Position numbers and translations under genes: made by a program. The notes below the pieces were generated by a model. It made no database searches, had not been told where the DNA came from, and saw only the letters and a list, made by a program, of their open reading frames with translations. A stretch of DNA of 64,000 bases, taken from JAOBAU01 sp034667465. Its GTDB lineage: Bacteria > Acidobacteriota > Thermoanaerobaculia > Gp7-AA8. The stretch spans positions 18,073 to 82,072 of the forward strand of contig JAXDJV010000016.1 of assembly GCA_034667465.1 (NCBI GenBank), read 5' to 3'. The first letter of the stretch is position 1, and the number at the start of each line of letters is the position of its first letter. Below are positions 7,757 through 15,713 of the stretch, piece after piece.

Positions 7757-8161
7757 ATGTACGCGCAGAAAAAGCCCATCGACAACGTCCACATCGTTCG
7801 CGAACGTGACCGCCAGAGGTTTCGCGAGCTCCTCGCCGTCCTCGGACTCGGAATCCCCATCGGCCTGTTCCTCCTCCTTTTCACCTGGCAAAACCTCGAG
7901 GTCATTCGCCTCGGCCATGAGGCGACCCGTCTGCAGAAAATCCGCAAAGACATCGAGAGCGCGAACAAAGCGCAGCAGCTCGAGCTCGATCGATTGACGT
8001 CGCTCGCCGAGGTGGAGAAGAAAGCGACGACGCTGGGATTTGCGGCGACGGAACCGAAGGCGATCGTGATGGTGAACGGATCTTCGGCGGCGGTGCCGCG
8101 CCCCACCCTCCCGGATCCCTCGCGTACGCTCGGGATGACGGCGTCCGCGGGAGTGAACTGA
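7757..8161 (+). CDS. ftsL: Cell division protein FtsL-like
   Basis: 134 residues: short basic cytoplasmic head, one membrane segment at about residues 25-43, then a coiled coil at about 46-95 (LEVIRLGHEATRLQKIRKDI). This layout and the place between rsmH and ftsI identify FtsL, the bitopic septal protein that works with FtsB and FtsQ. FtsL sequences are poorly conserved, so the call rests on topology and synteny. Residues 118-130 (LPDPSRTLGMTAS) are read from half of the family A palindrome (8111-8139). The ATG at 7757 puts the membrane segment at the usual place. The stop overlaps the ftsI start (TGATG). Confidence 0.8.
   Translation: MYAQKKPIDNVHIVRERDRQRFRELLAVLGLGIPIGLFLLLFTWQNLEVIRLGHEATRLQKIRKDIESANKAQQLELDRLTSLAEVEKKATTLGFAATEPKAIVMVNGSSAAVPRPTLPDPSRTLGMTASAGVN
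8111..8139. repeat. Half-copy of palindrome family A in ftsL
   Basis: CCGGATCCCTCGCGTACGCT (8111-8130) then CGGGATGAC to 8139 matches the right arm of the copies at 1524-1622 and 15594-15697, with one extra G. No left arm is present. It is translated as the FtsL C-terminus. Confidence 0.75.
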
Positions 8162-10101
8162 TGCCGGTCTCCCAACGTCGTCTGCTGCAGCTCTTCGCGC
8201 TGCTGGCTGCATGGGCCATCGTCGTCGTCGGCCGGCTCGTGCAGATTCAGATCGCGCAGCACGATCACTACGTCGTGCGCGCGCAACGCCAGCAGGAGCG
8301 GACGCTCGCACTCAATCCGGTGCGTGGCTCGATCATGGACGCGCGCGGCCGCGTGCTCGCGGAGAGCGTTTCCGCTGAAACGATTTACGCCGATCCGCAG
8401 GCGATCGGCGACGAACGCCCCCGCGTCGTGAAAGCGCTCGCAGCTGTTCCGGGACTTGGACTGTCGGCAAAAGAGCTCGATGAAAAACTTCGTGCGAGCG
8501 GCGGGTTTGTCTATCTCGCGCGTCAGGTGCCGCTCGATGTCGCAGCGCACATTCGCTCGCTGCATCTGAACGGAGTTGGATTCATTGAAGCGCATCGCCG
8601 CTCGTATCCGAAGGCGATGCTGGCCGCGAACGTCATCGGCTACGTCGGACTCGACGGCGAAGGGCTCGCCGGCATCGAGCACTCATTCGACAGTTACGTG
8701 CACGGACACTCCGGCAAAGTGACGCTGCTGCGCGACGCGCGGCGCGGCATGTATCTCGTCGGCGGCGAAGGGGCGAACAAGCCGGTCGATGGCAACGACG
8801 TCGTGCTCACCATCGACTCGGTCGTGCAGTTCATCGCCGAGCGGGCCGTTGCGAAAGCGATGGAGAAGTATCACGCCGTCGGCGCGTCGGCGATCGTCAT
8901 GGATCCGAGCGACGGCGCCATTCTCGCGATGGTCTCGCTGCCGACCTACGATCCGAATCACTTCAACGATTACTCGCCGGTGGCGTGGCGCAACCGCAAC
9001 GTGCAGGACAGCTACGAGCCGGGCTCCACGTTCAAGATCATCACCGCATCCGCCGGACTCGAAGAAGGAATCGTCACGCCGTCGCAGATTCTCGACTGCG
9101 GCAACGGATTCATCCGCATCGGCAACGTCGACATCCACGAGCACGGCCACAACGCCTACGGGCTGATGACGTTCGAAGACGTGATGATTCATTCATCGAA
9201 CGTCGGCGCGATCCGCGTCGGCCTCGGGCTCGGTCAGGATCGTTTCTACAGCTACATCCGCAAATTCGGCTTCGGCGAGCGCACCGGCATTCCGCTGCCG
9301 GGCGAACAGATCGGTCTCGTGCGTCGTGTCGGTCGCTGGTCGCAGTTGTCGAACGCCTCGATGTCGATCGGACAGGAGATCGGCGTGACACCGCTGCAGG
9401 TCGTGCGCGCGGTCGCGACGGTCGCGAACGGCGGTGTGCGCGTCGAACCGCGCATCGTCGATCGCGTCATCGATGCGACTGGACGCGTCATCTACTCGCC
9501 GAAACGTCCGGCGCCGCAGCGCGTCATCTCCGAGAAAACCGCCGCGGTGCTGAACGAGATTCTGAAAGCGGTCGTCGCGCGCGGCACCGGTGAGAACGCC
9601 GCGCTCGACGAGCACATCGTCGCCGGCAAAACCGGCACCGCACAAAAAGCGGGACGCGGCGGTTACTCGCCCGACAAGTTCGTGGCGTCGTTCGCCGGGT
9701 ACGTGCCGGCCGACCGTCCGAAGCTCGTCATTCTCGTCGCCGTCGATGAGCCGAAAGGCGCGCAGTACGGCGGCACGATCGCGGCGCCGGTGTTCAAAGA
9801 GATCGCCGAATCGACGCTTCGCTACCTCGGCGTCCCGCCCTCGATTCCCGCTCGTTCGATCGGAGTCGCGCCGCCGATGCTGGCCGCGTTTTCGCAACAT
9901 GCGGCGCCGAGACCGGAGTCGGCCGGCGTCCCTGAATTTCGAGGCCTCGACGCGCGAGCGGCGGTGGCAAGGGCGGTTGCGGCGGGACTCATCGTGCGGG
10001 TGGACGGGAGCGGAGTGGTCACATCACAGGAACCGATGCCAGGCGGAGCTTTGCCGCAGACCAGGACCATTTCGCTGACGTTAGCCGAGGGGACGCGATG
10101 A
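8161..10101 (+). CDS. ftsI: Septal peptidoglycan transpeptidase FtsI (PBP3) with PASTA domain
   Basis: 646 residues. It cross-links septal peptidoglycan from the outer face of the inner membrane. Order: membrane anchor about 10-27; PBP dimerisation domain with RGSIMDARGRVLA near 55-67; transpeptidase domain with the three penicillin-binding motifs STFK (289-292, nucleophile Ser289), SSN (345-347) and KTGT (490-493); one PASTA domain at about 585-644 (PEFRGLDARAAVARAVAAG). The PASTA domain is found in some but not all division PBPs. The start overlaps the ftsL stop by one base, and the end overlaps murE by four. Confidence 0.96.
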   Translation: MPVSQRRLLQLFALLAAWAIVVVGRLVQIQIAQHDHYVVRAQRQQERTLALNPVRGSIMDARGRVLAESVSAETIYADPQAIGDERPRVVKALAAVPGLGLSAKELDEKLRASGGFVYLARQVPLDVAAHIRSLHLNGVGFIEAHRRSYPKAMLAANVIGYVGLDGEGLAGIEHSFDSYVHGHSGKVTLLRDARRGMYLVGGEGANKPVDGNDVVLTIDSVVQFIAERAVAKAMEKYHAVGASAIVMDPSDGAILAMVSLPTYDPNHFNDYSPVAWRNRNVQDSYEPGSTFKIITASAGLEEGIVTPSQILDCGNGFIRIGNVDIHEHGHNAYGLMTFEDVMIHSSNVGAIRVGLGLGQDRFYSYIRKFGFGERTGIPLPGEQIGLVRRVGRWSQLSNASMSIGQEIGVTPLQVVRAVATVANGGVRVEPRIVDRVIDATGRVIYSPKRPAPQRVISEKTAAVLNEILKAVVARGTGENAALDEHIVAGKTGTAQKAGRGGYSPDKFVASFAGYVPADRPKLVILVAVDEPKGAQYGGTIAAPVFKEIAESTLRYLGVPPSIPARSIGVAPPMLAAFSQHAAPRPESAGVPEFRGLDARAAVARAVAAGLIVRVDGSGVVTSQEPMPGGALPQTRTISLTLAEGTR

Positions 10102-11576
10102 AACTCGCGGACGTAATGCGCGACGTGCCGGTCGTGTCGATGGACGCCGATCCGGCGCGCGACATCACCGCGGTCGTCGCCGACTCGCGCCTCGCGAAAC
10201 CGGGATCGCTCTTCGTCGCCATTCCGGGTTTGAAAGCGGATGGCGCGCAGTTCATCGAGATGGCGAAGCAGAAGGGCGCGGTTGCGATTGCCGGCGCCGC
10301 GGCGCCGGCATCGATCATCGTCGAAGATCCGCGCGCCGCGCTCTCGCTCATCGCGGCGAACTTCTACGGACGGCCGGCGGAGAAACTCTCGCTCGTCGGA
10401 GTGACAGGCACGTCGGGAAAAACGACGACGACGAAGATGATCGAGTCGATCTTCGATGCCGACGGCAAGCCGGTCGGCCTGATCGGCACGATTGAATACC
10501 GCGCCGGCGATGAGCGGCTGAGCGCCGATCGCACCACGCCCGACGCCGTCGTGCTGCAGGAATGGTTCGCGCGGATGGTCGACGCCGGCGTCCGTCACGC
10601 GGTGATGGAAGTGTCGTCGCACGCGCTGGCGCTGAAGCGGACGTACGGAGTGAAGTTCGCGACGGCGATCTTCACGAACCTCTCGCGCGACCACTTTGAC
10701 TTTCACAAAGACTTCGAGGACTACTTCGCCGCGAAGCGAATCCTCTTCGATCAGATCGATCGGACGAAAAAGACCGCGGTCGTGAATGCCGACGATGAAT
10801 ACGGTCGTCGCCTCGCGACGGAGCTCGGCGACGCGGCGATGACGTTCGGCCGCGATGCGAGCGCGGACATTCGTCCGGCGGACGATTTCGTGATCGACGT
10901 CGGCGGTCTGCGTGGCACGGTGAAAACGCCGCATGGCGACATTCGTGTCGAATCGAATCTGCTCGGACTGCCGAATCTGTACAACTGGCTCGGCGCGATC
11001 GGCGCGGCGCTCGTCGTCGGCATCTCGATCGAGACGATCGAGCATGGCATTCGCAACCTGGAGAGCGTGCGCGGCCGCTTCGAGCGCGTGACGGTGGATG
11101 GCGAAGGCGAACGGCCGACTGTCATCGTCGACTACGCGCACAAACCGGACGCGCTCGAGAAGCTGCTGCAGGCGGTGCGCGACATCGCCGGCAAACGCAA
11201 GGTCGTGCTGGTCTTCGGTTGCGGCGGCGATCGCGACAAAGGAAAACGTCCGCAGATGGGTGAGATCGCCGCGCGGCTGGCGGATGAAACGATCCTCACC
11301 AGCGACAACCCGCGCAGCGAAGCGCCGTCGGCGATTCTCGACGACATCGAGCGCGGCATGGGCGGCGCGAAGCGTTACGTCCGAGTTCCCGATCGGCGCG
11401 AAGCAATCGCACGCGCCATCGATAACAACGGCGCCGGCACGGTCGTCGTGATCGCCGGCAAAGGTCACGAGAACTATCAGGTGGTCGGCGATCAGGTCAT
11501 CCATTTCGACGATCGTGAAGAGGCAGAGCTCGCCTTGAAAAAGCGGCACGCAAAAGCAGTTCGAAATCAAAACTAA
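10098..11576 (+). CDS. murE: UDP-MurNAc-L-Ala-D-Glu:meso-diaminopimelate ligase
   Basis: 492 residues. It adds the third amino acid to the cell wall precursor at the cost of ATP. Visible motifs: P-loop GVTGTSGKTTTTKM, the Mg-binding SSHALALKR region, and the C-terminal TSDNPRSEAP. The DNPR tetrad is the marker for meso-diaminopimelate rather than lysine, so the peptidoglycan should be DAP-type. GKGHENYQ near the end is also family-typical. The ATG overlaps the ftsI stop (ATGA). Confidence 0.96.
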   Translation: MKLADVMRDVPVVSMDADPARDITAVVADSRLAKPGSLFVAIPGLKADGAQFIEMAKQKGAVAIAGAAAPASIIVEDPRAALSLIAANFYGRPAEKLSLVGVTGTSGKTTTTKMIESIFDADGKPVGLIGTIEYRAGDERLSADRTTPDAVVLQEWFARMVDAGVRHAVMEVSSHALALKRTYGVKFATAIFTNLSRDHFDFHKDFEDYFAAKRILFDQIDRTKKTAVVNADDEYGRRLATELGDAAMTFGRDASADIRPADDFVIDVGGLRGTVKTPHGDIRVESNLLGLPNLYNWLGAIGAALVVGISIETIEHGIRNLESVRGRFERVTVDGEGERPTVIVDYAHKPDALEKLLQAVRDIAGKRKVVLVFGCGGDRDKGKRPQMGEIAARLADETILTSDNPRSEAPSAILDDIERGMGGAKRYVRVPDRREAIARAIDNNGAGTVVVIAGKGHENYQVVGDQVIHFDDREEAELALKKRHAKAVRNQN

Positions 11577-11583
11577 ATTCAAC

Positions 11584-11613
11584 TTGAAATTCGCAATGAA
11601 TACGTCCTACTAT
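11584..11613 (+). promoter_or_regulatory. Sigma-70-like promoter for murF
   Basis: TTGAAA (11584-11589), 18-bp spacer, TACTAT (11608-11613). It lies just after the murE stop and predicts a start near 11620, which would give a 160-nt leader before murF that contains the folded element at 11637-11747. Confidence 0.5.
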
Positions 11614-11636
11614 TCGCAATCTTCGAACAGGTGTTC

Positions 11637-11747
11637 TCTCCCGGCTCCGTCGGTCGGTTTCAGCGTGGGTGGGCGGAGGCCGGTCGCCGGGCAGCTTCGG
11701 GGGAAGGGCGGCGAACGGCCGAGTGGAAACGCGGCGGAGCCGGGAGA
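11637..11747 (+). promoter_or_regulatory. Folded leader element upstream of murF
   Basis: A perfect 13-bp stem (11637-11649 with 11735-11747; core CTCCCGGCTCCG and CGGAGCCGGGAG) continues inward with GTTTC (11657-11661) paired to GAAAC (11726-11730). About 64 nt of G-rich sequence with further short stems fill the apex. It lies between a plausible promoter and a strong murF ribosome binding site. It resembles the cassette at 7601-7734 in size and design but not in sequence. Riboswitch-like control or a mobile palindrome are both possible. Confidence 0.5.
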
Positions 11748-11780
11748 AAACATCTGTCGTGACGTGGTCGAGGAGGTCGC

Positions 11781-13154
11781 ATGCCGACGCTGACCTTCCG
11801 ACAGCTCGCCGAGATGACCGGCGGCGAAGTCGTACAAAACCCTGACGCCGTCGTCTCGCAGATCGTCATCGACAGCCGCGAAGTGAAGCCGGAGTCGGCC
11901 TTCTTCGCGATCAAAGGCGAGCGGCTCGACGGACATGACTTCCTCGCGCAGGCGCTCGTCACCGCACGCGGCGCGGTCGTGTCGCGCGTTCCGGACAACG
12001 TCGCGCCGGACAAAGGAATCGTTCGCGTCGACGACACGACGGCCGCGCTGAAGCAGCTGGCGAAAAGCATTCGCGCGCGTTTCCCGTTCACGCTCGTCGC
12101 CATCACCGGCTCGGCCGGCAAGACGACCACGAAAGAGATGATCGCGACGCTGATCGCGACTGAGCGGCGCACCTTCCGCTCGTTCGGCAACTTCAACAAT
12201 CAGATCGGCAATCCGCTCTCGATCGACAACGTCCCGGACGACGCCGACGTGGTCGTCAGCGAGATGGGGATGAACCACGCCGGCGAGATCGCGGAGATGG
12301 CCGGCAACGTGCGGCCGGACGTCGGGGTTTACACGAACATCGGGCCGGTGCACATCGAGTTCTTCGGCACGATCGAAAAGATCGCCGCGGCGAAACGCGA
12401 GCTCCTCGAAAACCTCGCGCCGAACGGCACCGTCGTGCTGAACGCCGACAGCGAGCAGGTCATGCGCATCGCTAACGGTTTCGACGGAAAGAAGATCACT
12501 TACGGCATCGAGCACGACGCGCAGTACCGCGCGGTGAACATCGTCGAGCGCGGGCTCCTCGGCACGCGCTTCACCGTCGTCGCCGAGGGCGGCGAACATT
12601 CGTTCGAGCTGACGCAGCCGGGACGGCACAACCTCGAGAACCTGCTCGCCGCGATCGCCACCGCGCGCACGCTCGGCATCAGCTGGGACGGAATCACGCG
12701 CGGCATTGCCGACGTGAAGCCGGCGTATCACCGAGGAGTCATCGTGCCGTGGCGCGGCGCGACGATTTACGACGACACGTACAACTCGAATCCGTACGCG
12801 CTCGGCCGCGCGCTGCAACTGCTCGACGAAGCGGAGGTCAGCGGACGGCGCATCGCCGTCATCGGCGACATGCTGGAGCTCGGCGAGCAGGAGCTCGACT
12901 ATCACCGTGAGTCGGGCAGCGCGATTCCGAAGAGCGTCGCTGCGGTCGTTGCAGTCGGCAGGCGCTCGCACGCGCTGCTCGATGGCGCGCGCGAAGCCGG
13001 CTTCAGCGACAGCGCGCTGCATCACTTCGATGATGCGCAGTCGGCCGCCGAATTCCTGAAGACGCTCATCGCCGACGGCGATCTCGTATTGATCAAAGCA
13101 TCCCGCGGAATCGGGCTCGATCGCATCGTCACGATGCTGGAGAAGGAGCGCTAA
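11781..13154 (+). CDS. murF: UDP-MurNAc-tripeptide:D-Ala-D-Ala ligase
   Basis: 457 residues. It attaches the D-Ala-D-Ala dipeptide, completing the UDP-MurNAc-pentapeptide. Motifs: P-loop AITGSAGKTTTKEM, SFGNFNNQIGNPLS, EMGMNHAGEI, and DDTYNSNP, all typical of MurF. A strong GAGGAGG ribosome binding site precedes the ATG at 11781. Unlike most dcw junctions here, the upstream gap (204 bp) is large and carries its own promoter and a folded element. The stop overlaps the mraY start by one base (TAATG). Confidence 0.96.
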   Translation: MPTLTFRQLAEMTGGEVVQNPDAVVSQIVIDSREVKPESAFFAIKGERLDGHDFLAQALVTARGAVVSRVPDNVAPDKGIVRVDDTTAALKQLAKSIRARFPFTLVAITGSAGKTTTKEMIATLIATERRTFRSFGNFNNQIGNPLSIDNVPDDADVVVSEMGMNHAGEIAEMAGNVRPDVGVYTNIGPVHIEFFGTIEKIAAAKRELLENLAPNGTVVLNADSEQVMRIANGFDGKKITYGIEHDAQYRAVNIVERGLLGTRFTVVAEGGEHSFELTQPGRHNLENLLAAIATARTLGISWDGITRGIADVKPAYHRGVIVPWRGATIYDDTYNSNPYALGRALQLLDEAEVSGRRIAVIGDMLELGEQELDYHRESGSAIPKSVAAVVAVGRRSHALLDGAREAGFSDSALHHFDDAQSAAEFLKTLIADGDLVLIKASRGIGLDRIVTMLEKER

Positions 13155-14242
13155 TGCTGTATCGACTTCTATACGAGCTCCGCAACACCTTCGTCGGCTT
13201 CAACGTCTTCCGCTACATCACGTTCCGGACGGCGTTCGCCGCGCTGACAGCGCTGGTCATCTCCTTCATCCTCGGCCCGTGGCTGATCGACCGCATGAAG
13301 GCCATCAAGCTCGGCCAGTTCATTCGCGAAGAAGGACCGAAGTCGCATCAGATGAAAGCGGGGACGCCGACGATGGGCGGCATCCTCATCAACATCGCCA
13401 TTCTGATCCCGACGATCCTCTGGGCCGACATCTACAACCCCTACATCTGGATCGTTCTCTTCGTGACGTTCGCGTACGGCGCGATCGGTTTCATCGACGA
13501 CTATCGCAAGCTCGCGAAGAAACAGAATCTCGGTCTCACCGCGAAAGAAAAGTTCAGCGCGCAGATTTTCGTCGCGCTCATCGCCGGCCTCGGCATCGCG
13601 TATCTCCCGACGATTCACAACAACTACTCGACGGTGCTGACCTTCCCGTTCGTGAAGTTCCTGCACCTCAATCTGGGATGGTTCTACATCCCCTTCATCG
13701 TCGTGATTCTCGTCGGCGCGTCGAACGCCGTGAATCTCACCGATGGTCTCGACGGACTGGCCATCGGTTCGACGCTGATCGCCGCCGTCACCTACACCGT
13801 GCTGACGTATGCGGCCGGCAACTTCAACGTCGCGAACTACCTGCGCATCGCGTGGGTGCCGCAAACCGGCGAGCTGGCGGTCTTCTGCGGCGCGATGGTC
13901 GGAGCGTCGCTCGGCTTCCTCTGGTTCAACGCGCATCCCGCCGAGATTTTCATGGGCGACGTCGGCTCGCTCGCACTCGGCGGCGCCATCGGTTGTCTCG
14001 CCGTGATGATCAAACAGGAACTGCTGCTGGTGCTCGTCGGCGGACTGTTCGTCGTCGAAGCGCTGTCGGTCATCATCCAGGTTCTCTCATTCAAGATCAC
14101 CGGCCGGCGCGTCTTCAAGATGTCGCCGCTCCATCACCACTTCGAGCTCTCGGGCTGGAAGGAGACGAAGGTCGTGGTCCGCTTCTGGATCATCGCGATC
14201 ATGTTCGCGCTCCTCAGCCTCGCCACGTTGAAACTGCGATGA
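13154..14242 (+). CDS. mraY: Phospho-N-acetylmuramoyl-pentapeptide transferase
   Basis: 362 residues, about ten membrane segments. It transfers phospho-MurNAc-pentapeptide to undecaprenyl phosphate, forming lipid I. Family motifs: TPTMGGILI, the Asp-Asp pair in FIDDYRKL, NAVNLTDGLDGLA with the catalytic Asp, and the C-terminal SPLHHHFELSGW histidine cluster. Length and topology match the family. ATG at 13154 overlaps the murF stop; the end overlaps murD by four bases. Confidence 0.97.
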   Translation: MLYRLLYELRNTFVGFNVFRYITFRTAFAALTALVISFILGPWLIDRMKAIKLGQFIREEGPKSHQMKAGTPTMGGILINIAILIPTILWADIYNPYIWIVLFVTFAYGAIGFIDDYRKLAKKQNLGLTAKEKFSAQIFVALIAGLGIAYLPTIHNNYSTVLTFPFVKFLHLNLGWFYIPFIVVILVGASNAVNLTDGLDGLAIGSTLIAAVTYTVLTYAAGNFNVANYLRIAWVPQTGELAVFCGAMVGASLGFLWFNAHPAEIFMGDVGSLALGGAIGCLAVMIKQELLLVLVGGLFVVEALSVIIQVLSFKITGRRVFKMSPLHHHFELSGWKETKVVVRFWIIAIMFALLSLATLKLR

Positions 14243-15588
14243 ACGAACGCCGCTCAGAAAAGCGCGACAACACGCCACGCGTGCTTGTCGTCGGCGCCGG
14301 AAAGTCCGGCGTGGCCTCTGCGAACTTTCTCGCAGCGGAAGGAGAGCGTGTCGTTCTTGCGGACAGCAAGACCGAGCCGTCGCTGCCGTACGAGCTCGAT
14401 GAGCGGGTGACGCGCGCGTTCGGCGAGCAGGATGAGAACGCGTTGCTGGATGGCGTCGCGGAGATCGTCGTCAGTCCCGGCGTGCCGCTGAACGTGCCGC
14501 TGCTGACGCGCGCCGCGATCCGTGCGATTCCGGTAATCGGCGAGATCGAGCTCGCGTATCGCTACGTGCAGGGACCCATCATCGCCATCACCGGCTCGAA
14601 CGGGAAGTCGACCACGACGGCGCTCATCGGCGAGATTTTGAAAGTCGCCGGACGTCAGCCGATCGTCGCCGGGAACATCGGCGAACCGCTGATCCGCGCG
14701 CTCGATCGCGAGCGGCCGCGGACGTATGTGCTCGAGCTCTCGTCGTTCCAGCTCGAGACCGTCGATCGCTTCCGCGCGCACGTCGCGCTCCTGCTCAACG
14801 TCACACCCGATCACATGGATCGCTACCCGAGCTTCGACTCATACAGCTCGGCGAAATACCGCATCTTCCGCAACCAGGAAACGAGCGACACCGCGATCGT
14901 CAACGCCAGCGATCGACGCGAAGCGCCGCGCGATTCGATCGCGAAAGTGTGGCGCTTCTCGTCGCAGCAGGCAGTCGAGCCGGGCGCTTATCTCGACGGC
15001 GATCAGCTGGTGATCACGGTCGAAGGCCCCGAGCGCCGCATTCCGCGCGCGTCGCTGAAACTCGAAGGACTGGCGAACGTCGAGAATGCGCTGGCGGCGT
15101 GGCTCGCCGCGCGTGCGGTCGGCGTCGATGACGTCGACGTGCAGATCGCGTTCGGCTCGTTCGCCGGACTGCCGCATCGGATGGTGTTCGTCCGCGAAGT
15201 CGGCGGCGTTCGCTACGTGAACGATTCGAAAGGAACGAACGTCGACGCGACGCTGAAGTCGCTCGTGTCGTTCGCGCCATCGAGCGTGATCCTGATCCTC
15301 GGCGGCAAAGACAAAGCCGGCGAGTTCGATCGGATGCGCGACCTCGTCAAAGAAAAAACGCGCGTCGTGCTGACCATCGGCAGCGCCGCGGAACCGATAG
15401 GCAACGCGCTTCGCGATTCGGCGGAAGTCATTCCGGTCGGCGACATGGACAACGCCATTGCGTGGGCGAAAGCGAACGCGAAGCGCGGCGAGACCGTGCT
15501 GCTCTCGCCGGCATGCGCGAGCTTCGATCAGTACCGCAACTTCGAGCACCGCGGCGAACACTTCGAAGAGCTGGTGAGAGCGCTATGA
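14239..15588 (+). CDS. murD: UDP-MurNAc-L-alanine:D-glutamate ligase
   Basis: 449 residues. It adds D-glutamate to UDP-MurNAc-L-Ala. The N-terminal Rossmann-like domain (VLVVGAGKSGVASANFL), P-loop ITGSNGKSTTT, ELSSFQLE, NVTPDHMDRY, NDSKGTNVDAT and the ending LLSPACASFDQYRNFEHRG are all MurD hallmarks. The ATG at 14239 overlaps the mraY stop (ATGA); the frame stays open far upstream but that part is not family sequence. The stop at 15586-15588 overlaps the ATG of a 42-codon reading frame that leads into ftsW. Confidence 0.96.
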   Translation: MNERRSEKRDNTPRVLVVGAGKSGVASANFLAAEGERVVLADSKTEPSLPYELDERVTRAFGEQDENALLDGVAEIVVSPGVPLNVPLLTRAAIRAIPVIGEIELAYRYVQGPIIAITGSNGKSTTTALIGEILKVAGRQPIVAGNIGEPLIRALDRERPRTYVLELSSFQLETVDRFRAHVALLLNVTPDHMDRYPSFDSYSSAKYRIFRNQETSDTAIVNASDRREAPRDSIAKVWRFSSQQAVEPGAYLDGDQLVITVEGPERRIPRASLKLEGLANVENALAAWLAARAVGVDDVDVQIAFGSFAGLPHRMVFVREVGGVRYVNDSKGTNVDATLKSLVSFAPSSVILILGGKDKAGEFDRMRDLVKEKTRVVLTIGSAAEPIGNALRDSAEVIPVGDMDNAIAWAKANAKRGETVLLSPACASFDQYRNFEHRGEHFEELVRAL

Positions 15589-15713
15589 AGCTTGTCATTC
15601 CGAGCGTAGCGAGGAATCCGGGCGGGCGGTGCAGCAGTGCCGTGGCCGACCGCAATGCGCTCCGCCCGCCCGGATCCCTCGCTACGCTCGGGATGACGGG
15701 GGCTGGGTCATGA
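15585..15713 (+). CDS. 42-codon reading frame made of palindrome family A, between murD and ftsW
   Basis: The ATG at 15585 overlaps the murD stop (ATGA) and the TGA at 15711-15713 overlaps the ftsW ATG (ATGA again). The 42 residues read MKLVIPSVARNPGG... ...RPPGSLATLGMTGAGS, which is the in-frame translation of the repeat at 15594-15697. It may carry ribosomes from murD to ftsW rather than make a useful peptide. Whether the peptide accumulates is unknown. It may also be the remains of an older ftsW start interrupted by the repeat. Confidence 0.45.
   Translation: MKLVIPSVARNPGGRCSSAVADRNALRPPGSLATLGMTGAGS
15594..15697. repeat. Palindrome family A copy between murD and ftsW
   Basis: The left arm GTCATTCCGAGCGTAGCGAG starts at 15594 and the right arm ends GCTACGCTCGGGATGAC at 15697. 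An inner GGGCGGGCGG/CCGCCCGCCC pairing extends the stem. It starts 5 nt after the murD stop. Confidence 0.9.

Noticed and set aside
9822..11582. A 586-codon minus-strand frame opposite ftsI and murE
   Set aside because: Both plus-strand genes carry complete catalytic motif sets; the antisense frame has none.
15629..15709. Longer N-terminus for FtsW starting at 15629
   Set aside because: These 27 codons are repeat sequence in another frame; the ATG at 15710 overlaps the preceding stop and begins just before the first membrane helix.
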